A DNA stretch of 64,000 nt from Pseudoalteromonas sp. NC201 (GTDB taxonomy: Bacteria > Pseudomonadota > Gammaproteobacteria > Enterobacterales > Alteromonadaceae): NCBI RefSeq assembly GCF_002850255.1, contig NZ_CP022523.1, positions 434,001-498,000 of the forward strand, given 5' to 3'. Both the position numbers and the translations under genes were made by a program. Shown in pieces: positions 18,730 to 27,240 of this stretch. Numbering within the stretch: position 1 is the stretch's first letter; each line of letters begins with the position of its first letter. The notes below the pieces were generated by a model. It was given only the letters and a program-made list of their open reading frames with translations, was not told the DNA's origin and searched no databases.

Positions 18730-19809
18730 CTAAGTGCCCAAAGGGGGAGGCGTTCCTTCCTCCCCCTTTTCTTCTGTTAATACCTTCACGATGAAAGCTT
18801 CACAATCGCTGAGCGAGCCATCTAACTGCCAAAAGTCGTTACTAAAATCAGGAACCGTTTGATTTTGGCTGAGTTCACATAAATGGCTTAAGAGCTTAGG
18901 GTGGATATAGTAGTCTCGACAGACCTTGGGAGTGTTGCCAAGTGCCTTTGCTACTCGTTTGATTAAATGGGTATCAAAACGCTTTTTATGATTACTTTCG
19001 ACTTCCGTTGCAACGTCAAATGCGAACTGTACCGCTAGCCGAGAAGCTACCCAAGTGCGGTAATCCTTACTAGTAAATTGTGGGCCGTGTAGCGCGTGGA
19101 TCTGCGTGTTGACGTCATCGCTGGTTAAATCGTGCCATCGCCCTTGGTAATGATATCGAAATAACCCGTAGCCAGTTTGTACGGCGGATTCACTAATAAA
19201 CTGACAAAGTTGTTCGTCGAATACGTCAACTTTTCTTTGTTTACCATGTTTTCCCTGAAACTCAAAAGTTATCCCTACTTCGTTATGTTTCAGGTGCTTG
19301 CGCCTTAACGTGGTTAGACCACAAGTATCATTGTGTTGATAGTAATGTTGGTTACCAATACGGATCCCTGTGGAATCAAGCACCATAACAGCGAGTGCAG
19401 CAACTTTTTCTTGGTTCCAATCATCGTGTTCTAATTGCTCTATACAGCGCGTTCTTGCTTGTGGTAGCTGTTTTGCAAATTGAGCCATACGGGTAAATTT
19501 AGCTTGTTGCTGGGTGAGCTGATAACTTGGATGATAGATATATTGCTTTTTGCCTTTGCTATCGAAACCAACGGCTTGCACTTTATCAAAAGCGCAAGCG
19601 CTGATTTGAACCTGCTTCCACATCGGCGGGATCACCAACTGCTTTATTCGCTTTTTGATAACCTTAGAGCGAATGGGGTTGTTGCCCGTATCTAAATAGC
19701 AAAAACCACGGCCCCACTTTTTTCTGGCAACCTCTAAACGATTACATTCGTGAAACTCTGATCGAATATCCTTGCAGTCCACATTATCTCCAGTGGCAAA
19801 ACGTTGCAT
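18730..19809 (-). CDS. DNA topoisomerase IB (poxvirus/eukaryotic type)
   Basis: 359 residues. It relaxes supercoils by a transient 3-prime phosphotyrosyl bond. N-terminal KWGRGFCYLDTGNNPIRSKVIKKRIKQLVIPPMW is the DNA-binding domain typical of bacterial TopIB. The catalytic domain shows LDSTGIRIGN with Arg150, SKDYRTWVAS, and the nucleophile Tyr301 in CRDYYIHP. Bacterial TopIB genes occur patchily and have no fixed operon; here the neighbours are unrelated. The last codons contain a G/C-rich hairpin that also serves the opposite operon as a terminator. Confidence 0.92.
   Translation of the reverse strand: MQRFATGDNVDCKDIRSEFHECNRLEVARKKWGRGFCYLDTGNNPIRSKVIKKRIKQLVIPPMWKQVQISACAFDKVQAVGFDSKGKKQYIYHPSYQLTQQQAKFTRMAQFAKQLPQARTRCIEQLEHDDWNQEKVAALAVMVLDSTGIRIGNQHYYQHNDTCGLTTLRRKHLKHNEVGITFEFQGKHGKQRKVDVFDEQLCQFISESAVQTGYGLFRYHYQGRWHDLTSDDVNTQIHALHGPQFTSKDYRTWVASRLAVQFAFDVATEVESNHKKRFDTHLIKRVAKALGNTPKVCRDYYIHPKLLSHLCELSQNQTVPDFSNDFWQLDGSLSDCEAFIVKVLTEEKGEEGTPPPLGT
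18741..18770 (+). terminator. Terminator of the receptor operon inside the topoisomerase 3-prime end
   Basis: Stem AAGGGGGAGG/CCTCCCCCTT followed by TT. It lies 87 bp after the DUF4198 stop and within the last codons of the convergent topoisomerase gene (its PPP codons form one arm). Confidence 0.7.
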
Positions 19810-19899
19810 AGAGGTAGAAATGCAAATCCCAAACCAGAAATTAATTATCTGAAATTCTTAACCTTTTTATCTTAGCCTAGAAAGTAATTGGTAAATTTT

Positions 19900-21435
19900 T
19901 CATAATGTTATTAACCTCATCGCTTCAAGTTTACTGAGCTGACTGCAAAAATACTCATTGTGAGAGACCAGTATAAATCCACAAGGAAGCTGATTGAGCA
20001 TGGCAGCAAGCTCTTCTTGTGCTTCAAGGTCGAGATGGTTATCTGGTTCGTCAAGCAGTAAAAAGCCTTGCGTTTGCACGGCCAGCACGATGGCCGCTTT
20101 CATTCTCTCGCCACCACTGAGACTCGTGATAGGTCCTGAAATCTTATCTAGACTCAGACCAACGCTTGCAAAACTGGTGATTATATTTTGATGTGGCGTG
20201 TCAAGTAAGCGCTCGGCAATGTCTAAAACGCAAGAGCCCTGTTCAAGCCAAGCGCAGTGCTGGTCTAAGTAAACAGATGTTGTAGGGCGCTGGATTTCTC
20301 CGCGCTTTAACTCTAGCTTACCTGCAAGGGTTTTAAGCAAGGTCGATTTTCCGATGCCATTTTCTCCAATTATCCTGAGCTTTTGTGTTGTATCCGCAAA
20401 AAGGTTCACTGTCTTTTCTGGTCCAAAGCACAATTCGGCTTCGCATAAGCGGATCTTTTCTTTCGCTCGCAGAGCTGAATTAAAATGAAACTGCTGTTTG
20501 TCTTCTCGATAGTAAACTGCATTTTTCTTAACCCTATCTTGAGCTTGCTGAATTTTATGGGTTTGTCCGGCATGACGCTTACTTCCTCTGTCTGACTTAA
20601 AGTCAGTAACCAGTTTACTTTGGCTACCAGCGCGCACTTGTGCTTTTCCTTTACTGGCCTGCCGCTGATGTTGCAGATCCGCTGCAATCATGGCTTGTTT
20701 AAGTGCTTTTTGTGCTGCGCGATTTGCCAAATGTTGTTGTTTTTGTCGAGCTTGAGTTTGAAGGAGTGTCTCTCTGAAGGCGTCAAATCCAAGCGAGTGA
20801 TGAGTTAGCTCCCCCTGTTTTATGTGCAGTATATGGTCGGCTGCATCCAATAAAATAGGATCGTGTGTGACGGCAACCACACCATGTTTGTGGTGCTTTA
20901 GCTGCTCAGCTAGCCAGTGCTTATTGACGCTGTCCATGTGGTTACTCGGCTCATCCAGTAATAGGATTGCAGGCTGAGATTGTAGTATCTCAATATAAAC
21001 ACGCATTCGCTCTCCTGGACTAAGCCTTGTAAAGGGGGTTTCCAAAGTGAGTTCTAGCGGTGCAAGTGTTGCTTGCCAACTTGATTCTAACTGCCAATCA
21101 TCTGAGATTAAGTCAAAATCGTGCTCAGAGGCTAACCCCTGATGGGCTCGATGCAGTGCTACTAGCTTCTCTTTAAGCCCGAGTAGTTCAGAAACGGTTG
21201 TAAAGCGGTTAGTCGCATCTTGTGGGAGATAGAAGCATTTTCCATGGCTTTGTCGCTCGCCCGAGGTTAGAGGCTGTTCACCGGATAAGACTTTGAGTAA
21301 GTGTGATTTGCCCGCCCCATTTGGGCCCGTTATCGCAATAAATTGCCGCTCTATTGTTAAGTCGACATCGCAAAATAAACATTGACCATTTGCAAGCGTC
21401 AAGTTTGCTTGCTTTACCTGTATCCAAGGCATCAT
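19900..21435 (-). CDS. ABC-F family ATPase
   Basis: 511-residue soluble protein with two ABC ATPase domains and no membrane segments. Domain 1: Walker A GPNGAGKS, signature LSPGERMR, Walker B ILLLDEPSNHMD. Charged linker at about 225-310 rich in K, Q and A (RQKQQHLANRAAQKALKQAM). Domain 2: GENGIGKS, LSGGERMKAA, FLLLDEPDNHLD. ABC-F proteins act on the ribosome as translation factors or give ribosome-protection antibiotic resistance; which group this belongs to is unclear. A second in-frame ATG directly follows the first. Unlinked to its neighbours. Confidence 0.88.
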   Translation of the reverse strand: MMPWIQVKQANLTLANGQCLFCDVDLTIERQFIAITGPNGAGKSHLLKVLSGEQPLTSGERQSHGKCFYLPQDATNRFTTVSELLGLKEKLVALHRAHQGLASEHDFDLISDDWQLESSWQATLAPLELTLETPFTRLSPGERMRVYIEILQSQPAILLLDEPSNHMDSVNKHWLAEQLKHHKHGVVAVTHDPILLDAADHILHIKQGELTHHSLGFDAFRETLLQTQARQKQQHLANRAAQKALKQAMIAADLQHQRQASKGKAQVRAGSQSKLVTDFKSDRGSKRHAGQTHKIQQAQDRVKKNAVYYREDKQQFHFNSALRAKEKIRLCEAELCFGPEKTVNLFADTTQKLRIIGENGIGKSTLLKTLAGKLELKRGEIQRPTTSVYLDQHCAWLEQGSCVLDIAERLLDTPHQNIITSFASVGLSLDKISGPITSLSGGERMKAAIVLAVQTQGFLLLDEPDNHLDLEAQEELAAMLNQLPCGFILVSHNEYFCSQLSKLEAMRLITL

Positions 21436-21701
21436 TAATGCTCCTAGTTGCAGCAGTGCAAAAGGCTAAAGGCACAAAGACTCGTAAAAGCGGTAAAAAG
21501 TAAAATAGAAAATGAGAGTCTATAGATTGGTCTGAGAAGCCTCAAAGATAACCATAAGCCTTGCACTGGAAATTAATAATAAGTTCGTCAGTTACAAAGG
21601 GCTTAGTTATTCATTGTGATGGCAACTCCTAATGAGGAAATAAAACGAATAGAGGCAAATAATTAGCGATAAATCGTGCCTACGTTTATTTTGCAGGCAC
21701 A

Positions 21702-22015
21702 AGGGCCTGTTGATCTTTGCTGTTTGACTTTTGTTCTCCTGAGTGTGTTTTGGTCGCGACGCTCGACTTGCCGCCTAGTAATCTAGGCAAAAGTTGAGCA
21801 ACAATGAACAAAGCGCACTCAGGTGAACCCAAAGGGCAGCGCTTGATTAGCATTTCTTCTGTGTTGCCCCACAAGGATGTGGGGTAAGGTGACTTTGCAG
21901 GAGCACAAAGTCTTTATCGCCTGACTCACATAGAATAACTATGCTACGCAGGCTCCGCCTTGTATAAATACCAATCAAACTGCTGCAAAAACAGACTTGA
22001 AAGATACACAGGCCC
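21702..22015. repeat. 314-bp inverted-repeat element (full copy, with extra hairpin)
   Basis: Ends AGGGCCTGTTGATCTTT and, inverted, AGGGCCTGTGTATCTTT. It shares most of its length with the copy at 62889-63153, including GACTTGCCGCCTAGTAATCT and ACATAGAATAACTATGCTAC. This copy carries about 50 extra bases around 21860-21910 with a CCCCACA-AGGA-TGTGGGG hairpin at 21867-21884. The short reading frame inside it is not a gene. The rest of the gap 21436-22048 holds nothing recognisable. Confidence 0.8.
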
Positions 22016-22048
22016 TAGATTAAATGTCAAGGCGCGGAATTGATTAAA

Positions 22049-22804
22049 TTACAATTGAATGGGCATAAATGGTTTGATTAAGACGCCGACCACAAGGGCC
22101 AGCAACACACTGACAAGCGTGCCCAACATCACGTATTCGGTGAGCTTTCTATCTTGGCTTTGGGTTAGATCACCAAAGCGAAATACCGATTTAGCGGCGA
22201 GAATAAAGCCGATAGCAGCCCAGCTATCCAGTAACACGCAGCTCAGTAGTAATACACGTTCAAGTTGACCAATTAAACTTCCTGCTTGCGGCAGGCTATC
22301 AAGAGCGGAATTATTGAGTTGCCAACGCTCAAGCAGCATGCTGGTGAATATCGATGCAGGATGCAATACCATTAAATAGCCCACAACCAATATTAGCAGC
22401 TGGACATTGGCAAAAGGCTTGGTAAAGGCACTGAGGGCAATCTCAGGCTCTGCAATTTGCCAAGTGACGGTCACTAATATAGTGATATGTGCACATTGGT
22501 CTAGCACAAAAGGAATAACGCCTTTGCTAGAATAGGATTTAGCTAAGTCGATACAATAGTGGCTAATACCTACCGCTAGCGCAAAGAGCAGCGCATTCCA
22601 CTGTACTCCCCAAAACAAAGTCGACTGCCAAAGTAGGATGATTGCAAGTGCAGCCCCGCCATGCGCCACACTATGCCACAACAACTTGATGGACTTATAG
22701 TGGCGGGTATTTCTGTCATGCACCCAGCTCATAGGTTGGAGGTAAAAGTCAGTGATTGTGTGGCCTATTACTAACCACAATAACAATACTTGCCATTCGT
22801 TCAT
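22049..22804 (-). CDS. DUF3307 integral membrane protein
   Basis: 251 residues from the ATG at 22804, which has GAGGTGG upstream; a GTG at 22813 lies inside that ribosome site. The start LLLWLVIGHTITDFYLQPMSWVHDRN and LLWHSVAHGGAALAIIL, with conserved histidines and DF/HS pairs in helices, are the DUF3307 pattern. About seven hydrophobic segments. It lies just downstream of a SatD-like gene. The same SatD/DUF3307 pair is known from Firmicutes (satD-satE region of streptococci, linked to acid tolerance), so the link seems conserved; the biochemical role is unknown. Confidence 0.8.
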   Translation of the reverse strand: MNEWQVLLLWLVIGHTITDFYLQPMSWVHDRNTRHYKSIKLLWHSVAHGGAALAIILLWQSTLFWGVQWNALLFALAVGISHYCIDLAKSYSSKGVIPFVLDQCAHITILVTVTWQIAEPEIALSAFTKPFANVQLLILVVGYLMVLHPASIFTSMLLERWQLNNSALDSLPQAGSLIGQLERVLLLSCVLLDSWAAIGFILAAKSVFRFGDLTQSQDRKLTEYVMLGTLVSVLLALVVGVLIKPFMPIQL

Positions 22805-22842
22805 TAAGTCCACCTCGTGATATGTAAGTGTTGAGCATTCGA

Positions 22843-23451
22843 CTATTGGTGCGAGCGTGCAATTGCTAAAAATTGATCTAATAAAGTGTAGTGTGCGCTA
22901 TTGAGTAATTTAGTCACGTTCACCCGACTGGTGTTGAGTTGTTTTGCAATATCGGCATGGCTCAACTTAGGGTGTGAAATATGAATAAAAGCGGCCTCTG
23001 CTTGTTTTTGGGTTAAGTTCGAAAGTAATAAATCCACAAATGCCAGATTTAGTGCAAAGTGGGCATTGCTGCCATTGTTATACCTGAGTCTTGCTTGTCC
23101 AATTGCATCCAACCCTCGGCCTGCAAGTACCAGCGCAGCACCTGTTGCGGTTGATAAATCTGCTGCTGTGATATTAACTTCACCGACCGCGAGGCTGAGT
23201 CTGGCATCGCTATGTCGGCTAATTAAAAACAACCGTAGCTGTAATGCTACATTGAACAGTTTCGTAGCATCTGGCAACACAAGCTGAAAACCGTCGCCGC
23301 GGTAAAAACTATAATAGCCCTGCTCCGCAGTCGCGATTTCAGCTAAGTAATCCTTTAACTCGCTTTGCAGCCTTGTAAGTTGTAGTTGTGACAGCGACTG
23401 TGAGCCGACAATGTCTGCTGTGATCACCGCACCTTGAGGTATTGATATCAT
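22843..23451 (-). CDS. SatD-like sensor/regulator with C-terminal HTH
   Basis: 202 residues. The N-terminal part AVITADIVGSQSL and YYSFYRGDGFQLVLPD fits the SatD family, which has a nucleotide-cyclase-like fold (aspartate after ITADIVGS, RGDGFQ hairpin). Residues about 160-190 (LSHADIAKQLNTSRVNVTKLLNSAHYTLL) look like a helix-turn-helix. It starts 38 bp upstream of DUF3307 on the same strand. Two copies of TTGGTTACATT precede the gene and may be its own operator. The ligand is unknown, and an enzymatic cyclase role is not supported. Confidence 0.75.
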   Translation of the reverse strand: MISIPQGAVITADIVGSQSLSQLQLTRLQSELKDYLAEIATAEQGYYSFYRGDGFQLVLPDATKLFNVALQLRLFLISRHSDARLSLAVGEVNITAADLSTATGAALVLAGRGLDAIGQARLRYNNGSNAHFALNLAFVDLLLSNLTQKQAEAAFIHISHPKLSHADIAKQLNTSRVNVTKLLNSAHYTLLDQFLAIARSHQ

Positions 23452-23465
23452 AAAGGTAACTTAAT

Positions 23466-23504
23466 TTGGTTACATTTAAGTAAGTAACTAATATTGGTTA
23501 CATT
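23466..23504. promoter_or_regulatory. Direct-repeat candidate operator upstream of satD-like gene
   Basis: TTGGTTACATT at 23466-23476 and again at 23494-23504 (28-bp period), with GTAAC between them, so GTTAC/GTAAC also forms a dyad. It lies 15 bp upstream of the start codon. Nothing else is recognised from 23505 to about 23690. Confidence 0.5.
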
Positions 23505-23712
23505 GATTTTGGTATGAAGCTGGATAAAAAGCAAGCAGCCGCTAAGGTTTGTTCGCTTTGGTAGTATTTTACCAAAGCGAACGCAGGTATGGAGGTAGAC
23601 AAAGCTCCCGCATATGTGAGAAATAGACGTTTATTAACTGTCCTTAAGCTTACAGGTCGCTAAATCTTAAGTTTTTGATTTTGTTTATTTTTACCCTGTT
23701 TGTCCTTATACT

Positions 23713-23731
23713 GATAATTATAATAATTGGC
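23713..23731. promoter_or_regulatory. Possible Fur box with embedded -10 hexamer
   Basis: GATAATTATAATAATTGGC matches the 19-bp Fur consensus at 15 positions by eye and contains TATAAT. It lies 36 bp before the CadC-like gene. The region is AT-rich, so a chance match is possible. Confidence 0.4.
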
Positions 23732-23766
23732 ATTGTTAGCGCGTGCGCTAGGCATACTGGGGATTT

Positions 23767-25896
23767 ATGGTAGAACAATATTGGGTTGGTGATTTTTTTG
23801 TCGATTTATCACGTAACCAGATTTCACACCAAGGTGAATGTCAAACGCTTGCACCAAAGGCTCTGGCGGTGCTCACTTGCTTGGCTCAGAATCAAGGCAA
23901 AGTGATGAGTCTTGATACTTTGCTTGATACAGTATGGCCAGATACAGTGGTCTCTCCTAATACTTTGCAGCGTAGTATTGCGCAATTGAGAAAGGCGCTT
24001 GGGGATGATGGTAAGGTGCAAGCTTACATCCAAACGCATGCTAAAAAAGGGTATAGCTTAGAATGTGAAGTACGTTGGGGAGGGCAAACGAGCGAGCTGA
24101 CGAATGCTGAGCCGCAACTCGAGGTGACGCCAGTTCTTGAACCTGAAGTGCAACAAGATAAACACCTCACTCAAAGTCGGAATAAACACCTTTATGTGTT
24201 TGTTTTACTCGCCTTCACTATTTTGCTTGGGGCTATTGGCTATCAATATTTTTCCACCAAAAAACCTTCACCACTGTTCTTTGATACTTTGCGCTCATTG
24301 ACCGCAACTGACGACAAAGAATTTGATGCAAGCTATTCCCCAGATGGTCAGTACATTGTTTTTCACCGCTATTTAGATAAGTTTTGCGATAATAAGATAT
24401 GGGCTAAAAAGGCGGATACCCAACAAGAGATCCTGCTCACAGAGCGCTTTGGAGCATACGGCAGGCATAGTTTCTCAAAAGATGGTGAGCAGTTGCTGTT
24501 TTTGGCCACCGACGCTTGTAGTGGCGAACCAGTTACACAAAAGCGCTGCTACGACCTTGTAACTCTCGATTTTACTAAGGCATTGGAAAGCCCTCAGCAG
24601 CCAAAAGTTATTCTCCAGTGTAAAAACTCGGTGGTTGATAAGCCTATCTGGCTGAATGATGGCAATGTGGTATTGAAGCAAAAACAAGGCGAGCGCTGGA
24701 AGCTGATTAATTACTCCATTGACGACGACAGCGGTGTCGATCTTTATATCGTAGAAGAGGGGACGTTGATTGATTACGCCTACTCTCCTCAAGATGATTT
24801 AATCGCGGTCAGTAGTATTCATGCCGATGGCCTACATTATATCGATATGCTAAAACCTGACGGTGAGTTGCTCTCTAGTCATCAGATCCAGCGGCCGCCG
24901 GAAATTACTAAATTTCACGATATCTACCCAAGTTTTGACCCACTCAACCAGCAATTGATTTTTAGTACCGGACGTCAGCTATTTAGTCTGACTTATGACG
25001 GGCTTGTGAGTAAAATTCAATTGCCGTTTTCGGATCGAATGAGGCAGCCTGAATTTCGCCCTGATGGCAAAAGTGTACTTATGATCAAAGGACCTTACGA
25101 CGGTGATATCGTAAAATTACCACTGACACAGTTAGCACAAGGCGCTCAAACATACACCAGCTTTGCACGAACCAACCTTGGTGAAGATCAGGCTGTTTTT
25201 CAGCCTGATGGAGACTTAGTGGCATTTTGGTCGGAACGCTCAGGTACTGAACAGGTGTGGCTAAGCGATGGTAATAACACGCGACAACTGACTAACTTCC
25301 CGTTAGATACTTTTATTCGTGGGATCCACTGGGCTGAGGATGGCCAAAGCATATTGGTCAGTGCCAGTGGTGTACTGACACAAATTGCTTTAGATGGCAG
25401 CTTGGCATCTTACCCGCACGCCTACCCTGTTTTACGCTTATATCAATGGAAAAGTGCAACACAACGTGCACTAACACAGATTCGGGTAAAGGGAGAAATG
25501 AAGTTAGCTGCTTATGATTTTGCTCAACAATCGTTTCAAATATTGACGCAGCAACCTGTGCTGTGGGCACTTGAAAGTGAACACGGTAAAGTTGTGTATA
25601 AGGATAGACTTGATCAGTTTTGGCAAATAGGCGCTGTTGAACCTCAGCGGATCAGTGCACTAAACAATCAAGGCGGCAGAGGAAAATCTTTTGTAATGCG
25701 CGGCAATGGGATATATGGCGTCAATGAAGACAATCAACTTTGGTCCTATGATTTAGACAAAACGTCGTTTACCATACTCGGCGAAGTGCCTACCAGTGTC
25801 GACTATCTCACCGACATTAACGACAACGATGTGCTTTTGATAAATCGAATATCGGCCAAGAAAGAAGTGGTAGAGCTTACGGTTGCGAATCAATAA
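23767..25896 (+). CDS. CadC-like membrane transcriptional regulator with beta-propeller sensor
   Basis: 709 residues. Residues 1-105 are an OmpR/CadC-type winged helix (CQTLAPKALAVLTCLAQNQGKVMSLDTLLDTVWPD, RSIAQLRKALGDDGK, IQTHAKKGYSL). A single transmembrane helix lies at about 141-162 (VFVLLAFTILLGAIGYQYF). The rest is a periplasmic part with TolB/PD40-type repeats (FDASYSPDGQYIVFHR, YAYSPQDDLIAVSS, PEFRPDGKSVLMIKG), consistent with a propeller. Such proteins sense a periplasmic signal and bind DNA directly from the membrane. A Fur-like box lies upstream. Target genes and signal are unknown. Confidence 0.85.
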   Translation: MVEQYWVGDFFVDLSRNQISHQGECQTLAPKALAVLTCLAQNQGKVMSLDTLLDTVWPDTVVSPNTLQRSIAQLRKALGDDGKVQAYIQTHAKKGYSLECEVRWGGQTSELTNAEPQLEVTPVLEPEVQQDKHLTQSRNKHLYVFVLLAFTILLGAIGYQYFSTKKPSPLFFDTLRSLTATDDKEFDASYSPDGQYIVFHRYLDKFCDNKIWAKKADTQQEILLTERFGAYGRHSFSKDGEQLLFLATDACSGEPVTQKRCYDLVTLDFTKALESPQQPKVILQCKNSVVDKPIWLNDGNVVLKQKQGERWKLINYSIDDDSGVDLYIVEEGTLIDYAYSPQDDLIAVSSIHADGLHYIDMLKPDGELLSSHQIQRPPEITKFHDIYPSFDPLNQQLIFSTGRQLFSLTYDGLVSKIQLPFSDRMRQPEFRPDGKSVLMIKGPYDGDIVKLPLTQLAQGAQTYTSFARTNLGEDQAVFQPDGDLVAFWSERSGTEQVWLSDGNNTRQLTNFPLDTFIRGIHWAEDGQSILVSASGVLTQIALDGSLASYPHAYPVLRLYQWKSATQRALTQIRVKGEMKLAAYDFAQQSFQILTQQPVLWALESEHGKVVYKDRLDQFWQIGAVEPQRISALNNQGGRGKSFVMRGNGIYGVNEDNQLWSYDLDKTSFTILGEVPTSVDYLTDINDNDVLLINRISAKKEVVELTVANQ

Positions 25897-25909
25897 CTGG
25901 AGTATCAAA

Positions 25910-26071
25910 ATGAGCAAATTAGCTCTTGGTTTTCTGCTAAACCTCAGTATTTGGCATATTGCATCTCAGTTTGTAGCTGATCCCTTTGTCTCTAACTTTT
26001 GGAATCAAGTATTTGTTTCCTTGCTCTTTTCTGCGGTTTTTTGCCTGCGTGCAGAGCGAAAACCAACTTAA
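25910..26071 (+). CDS. Small membrane protein downstream of the CadC-like regulator
   Basis: 53 residues from the ATG at 25910 with CTGGAG upstream, 13 bp after the regulator stop. Two hydrophobic stretches, LALGFLLNLSIWHIASQFV and QVFVSLLFSAVFCL, ending in a positive tail RAERKPT. It may form a two-helix hairpin. It has no recognised family. The tight spacing suggests co-transcription and perhaps a helper role for the regulator, which is inference. Confidence 0.6.
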   Translation: MSKLALGFLLNLSIWHIASQFVADPFVSNFWNQVFVSLLFSAVFCLRAERKPT

Positions 26072-26087
26072 TTTACTTACTGAAAAG

Positions 26088-26114
26088 AAAGGCACAACAT
26101 GCATGTGCCTTTTT
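26088..26114. terminator. Bidirectional terminator
   Basis: Stem AAAGGCACA/TGTGCCTTT with A-rich and T-rich flanks, between the small membrane protein (+) and the PH-domain gene (-). Confidence 0.8.
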
Positions 26115-26127
26115 ACAGCAAGCGCGG

Positions 26128-26502
26128 CTATAAACAATATTGTGAAATGATCTGATATACTTGGTTGATATTGTCGCCCGCTTTAAATTCTTTACTAATT
26201 GGCGTTGGGTCTGAGCCAATCCAGATTTTTAATTCCGCATCAAGGTCGAAGTGACCCGCAGATTCTTTGCTGTATTTTGTGATTTTGCTATACGGAATGC
26301 TGAGCATTTCTACTTTGCTGCCCGTCATGCCTTGCTTGTCGATTAAAATTAGACGCTTGTTGGTAAAAATAAACAAGTCGCGGATCACCTTGTAAGCTTG
26401 TGCAACTTCTTCTCCAGCAATTAATGTATCTGCTAATAACTTATCTACTTCGCTACTGTCTACTTCGCTTGCATTACCGAGCAGACCACTTAATAGTCCC
26501 AT
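26128..26502 (-). CDS. Bacterial PH-domain protein (bPH_1 type)
   Basis: 124 residues. The start MGLLSGLLGNASEVDSSEVDK and AYKVIRDLFIFTNKRLILIDKQGMTGSKVEMLSIPYSKI are the hallmarks of the bPH_1 family, a pleckstrin-homology-like barrel with a conserved FTNKRLIL strand. There is no signal peptide and no transmembrane segment. Such proteins are common and mostly uncharacterised. It stands alone, convergent with the CadC-like operon. Confidence 0.85.
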   Translation of the reverse strand: MGLLSGLLGNASEVDSSEVDKLLADTLIAGEEVAQAYKVIRDLFIFTNKRLILIDKQGMTGSKVEMLSIPYSKITKYSKESAGHFDLDAELKIWIGSDPTPISKEFKAGDNINQVYQIISQYCL

Positions 26503-26625
26503 TGTTGTTCTCCGTTTTATTTCAATTCGTCCTAGGCTGATCTCAAGATAGTGCTTAGGTCGAAATGAATTAATGATGAAAGTGCAAAACCAGCATAGAA
26601 AAGCGCGCTGATTTTGCCAAATTAA

Positions 26626-26821
26626 AAACCTGAGTTTGGATAATTAATGCCTTTCTAGCAGCCAGTTTTAGTGCTAACTGTGTTGAATTCACTTCCAATA
26701 GCCTGCTATTAGTGCGTAAATTCGCCTAGTTATCCCTAAAACTCTCTGGCTAGATAAGAAAGTTATTTAAGGTGAGTTTAAAACAATGAATTAGCTCATT
26801 CCTTATCCAAACCTCAGGTTA
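26626..26821. repeat. 196-bp copy of the 198-bp inverted-repeat element, plus terminal remnant
   Basis: Begins AAACCTGAGTTTGGATAA and ends TTATCCAAACCTCAGGTTA. The interior is close to the copy at 37605 in the same orientation (CCTTTCTAGCAGCCAGTTTTAG shared in large part). A further end-like remnant, TAACCTGAGTTTGGAG, begins at 26824 and reaches the NTF2-like gene's stop. It explains the gap 26503-26846. It is inverted relative to the copy at 28346, so the two bracket the next three genes. Confidence 0.85.
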
Positions 26822-26846
26822 AATAACCTGAGTTTGGAGTAAGGAG

Positions 26847-27215
26847 TTAGCTTATATCTCTTATTAAACAAATTTTGCCATCGCGGAACGCAAACTCTGA
26901 GCGGCCTTGCAAGGAGATGCTTTGTCCTGCTTTCATGCCATTGGCTAAGTCTTGGGCTAATTTAGCTTTGTAGGTCACATGAACAATAAACAGATCATTG
27001 TCTTGCGTGGCGGCGGTTAAAGATTGATTGCGTTCTGAAAATAACTTAGCAGACTGATTTGCTAATTCTGCAAATTCCATTTTACTGGTTGTACGCGTTG
27101 TAATTTCACCATTGGCAAGATTCTCAAACACGACATCATCCGTGAGCTGAGCTAGCATTCCCGGAATATCAAAATGATTGTAGGCAGAGATATAGTTTTT
27201 CACTAAGGTTTCCAT
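26847..27215 (-). CDS. SnoaL/NTF2-like protein
   Basis: 122 residues with the NTF2-like cone fold pattern: METLVKNYISAYNHFDIPGMLAQLTDDVVFENLANGE, then LQGRSEFAFRDGKICLIRDIS. These are ligand-binding or small isomerase/hydrolase domains, and the substrate cannot be read from sequence. It starts 25 bp after the GST gene on the same strand, with a GGAGG-type site before its ATG, so it is probably co-transcribed with GST. Its 3-prime end abuts a MITE remnant. Confidence 0.75.
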   Translation of the reverse strand: METLVKNYISAYNHFDIPGMLAQLTDDVVFENLANGEITTRTTSKMEFAELANQSAKLFSERNQSLTAATQDNDLFIVHVTYKAKLAQDLANGMKAGQSISLQGRSEFAFRDGKICLIRDIS

Positions 27216-27240
27216 TTTTTCCTCCTTGGTGTAATGGATG

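Noticed and set aside
21686..21874. Minus-strand 62-codon frame
   Set aside because: Same repeat-derived peptide as above (KRCPLGSPECALFIVAQLL), so not a gene.
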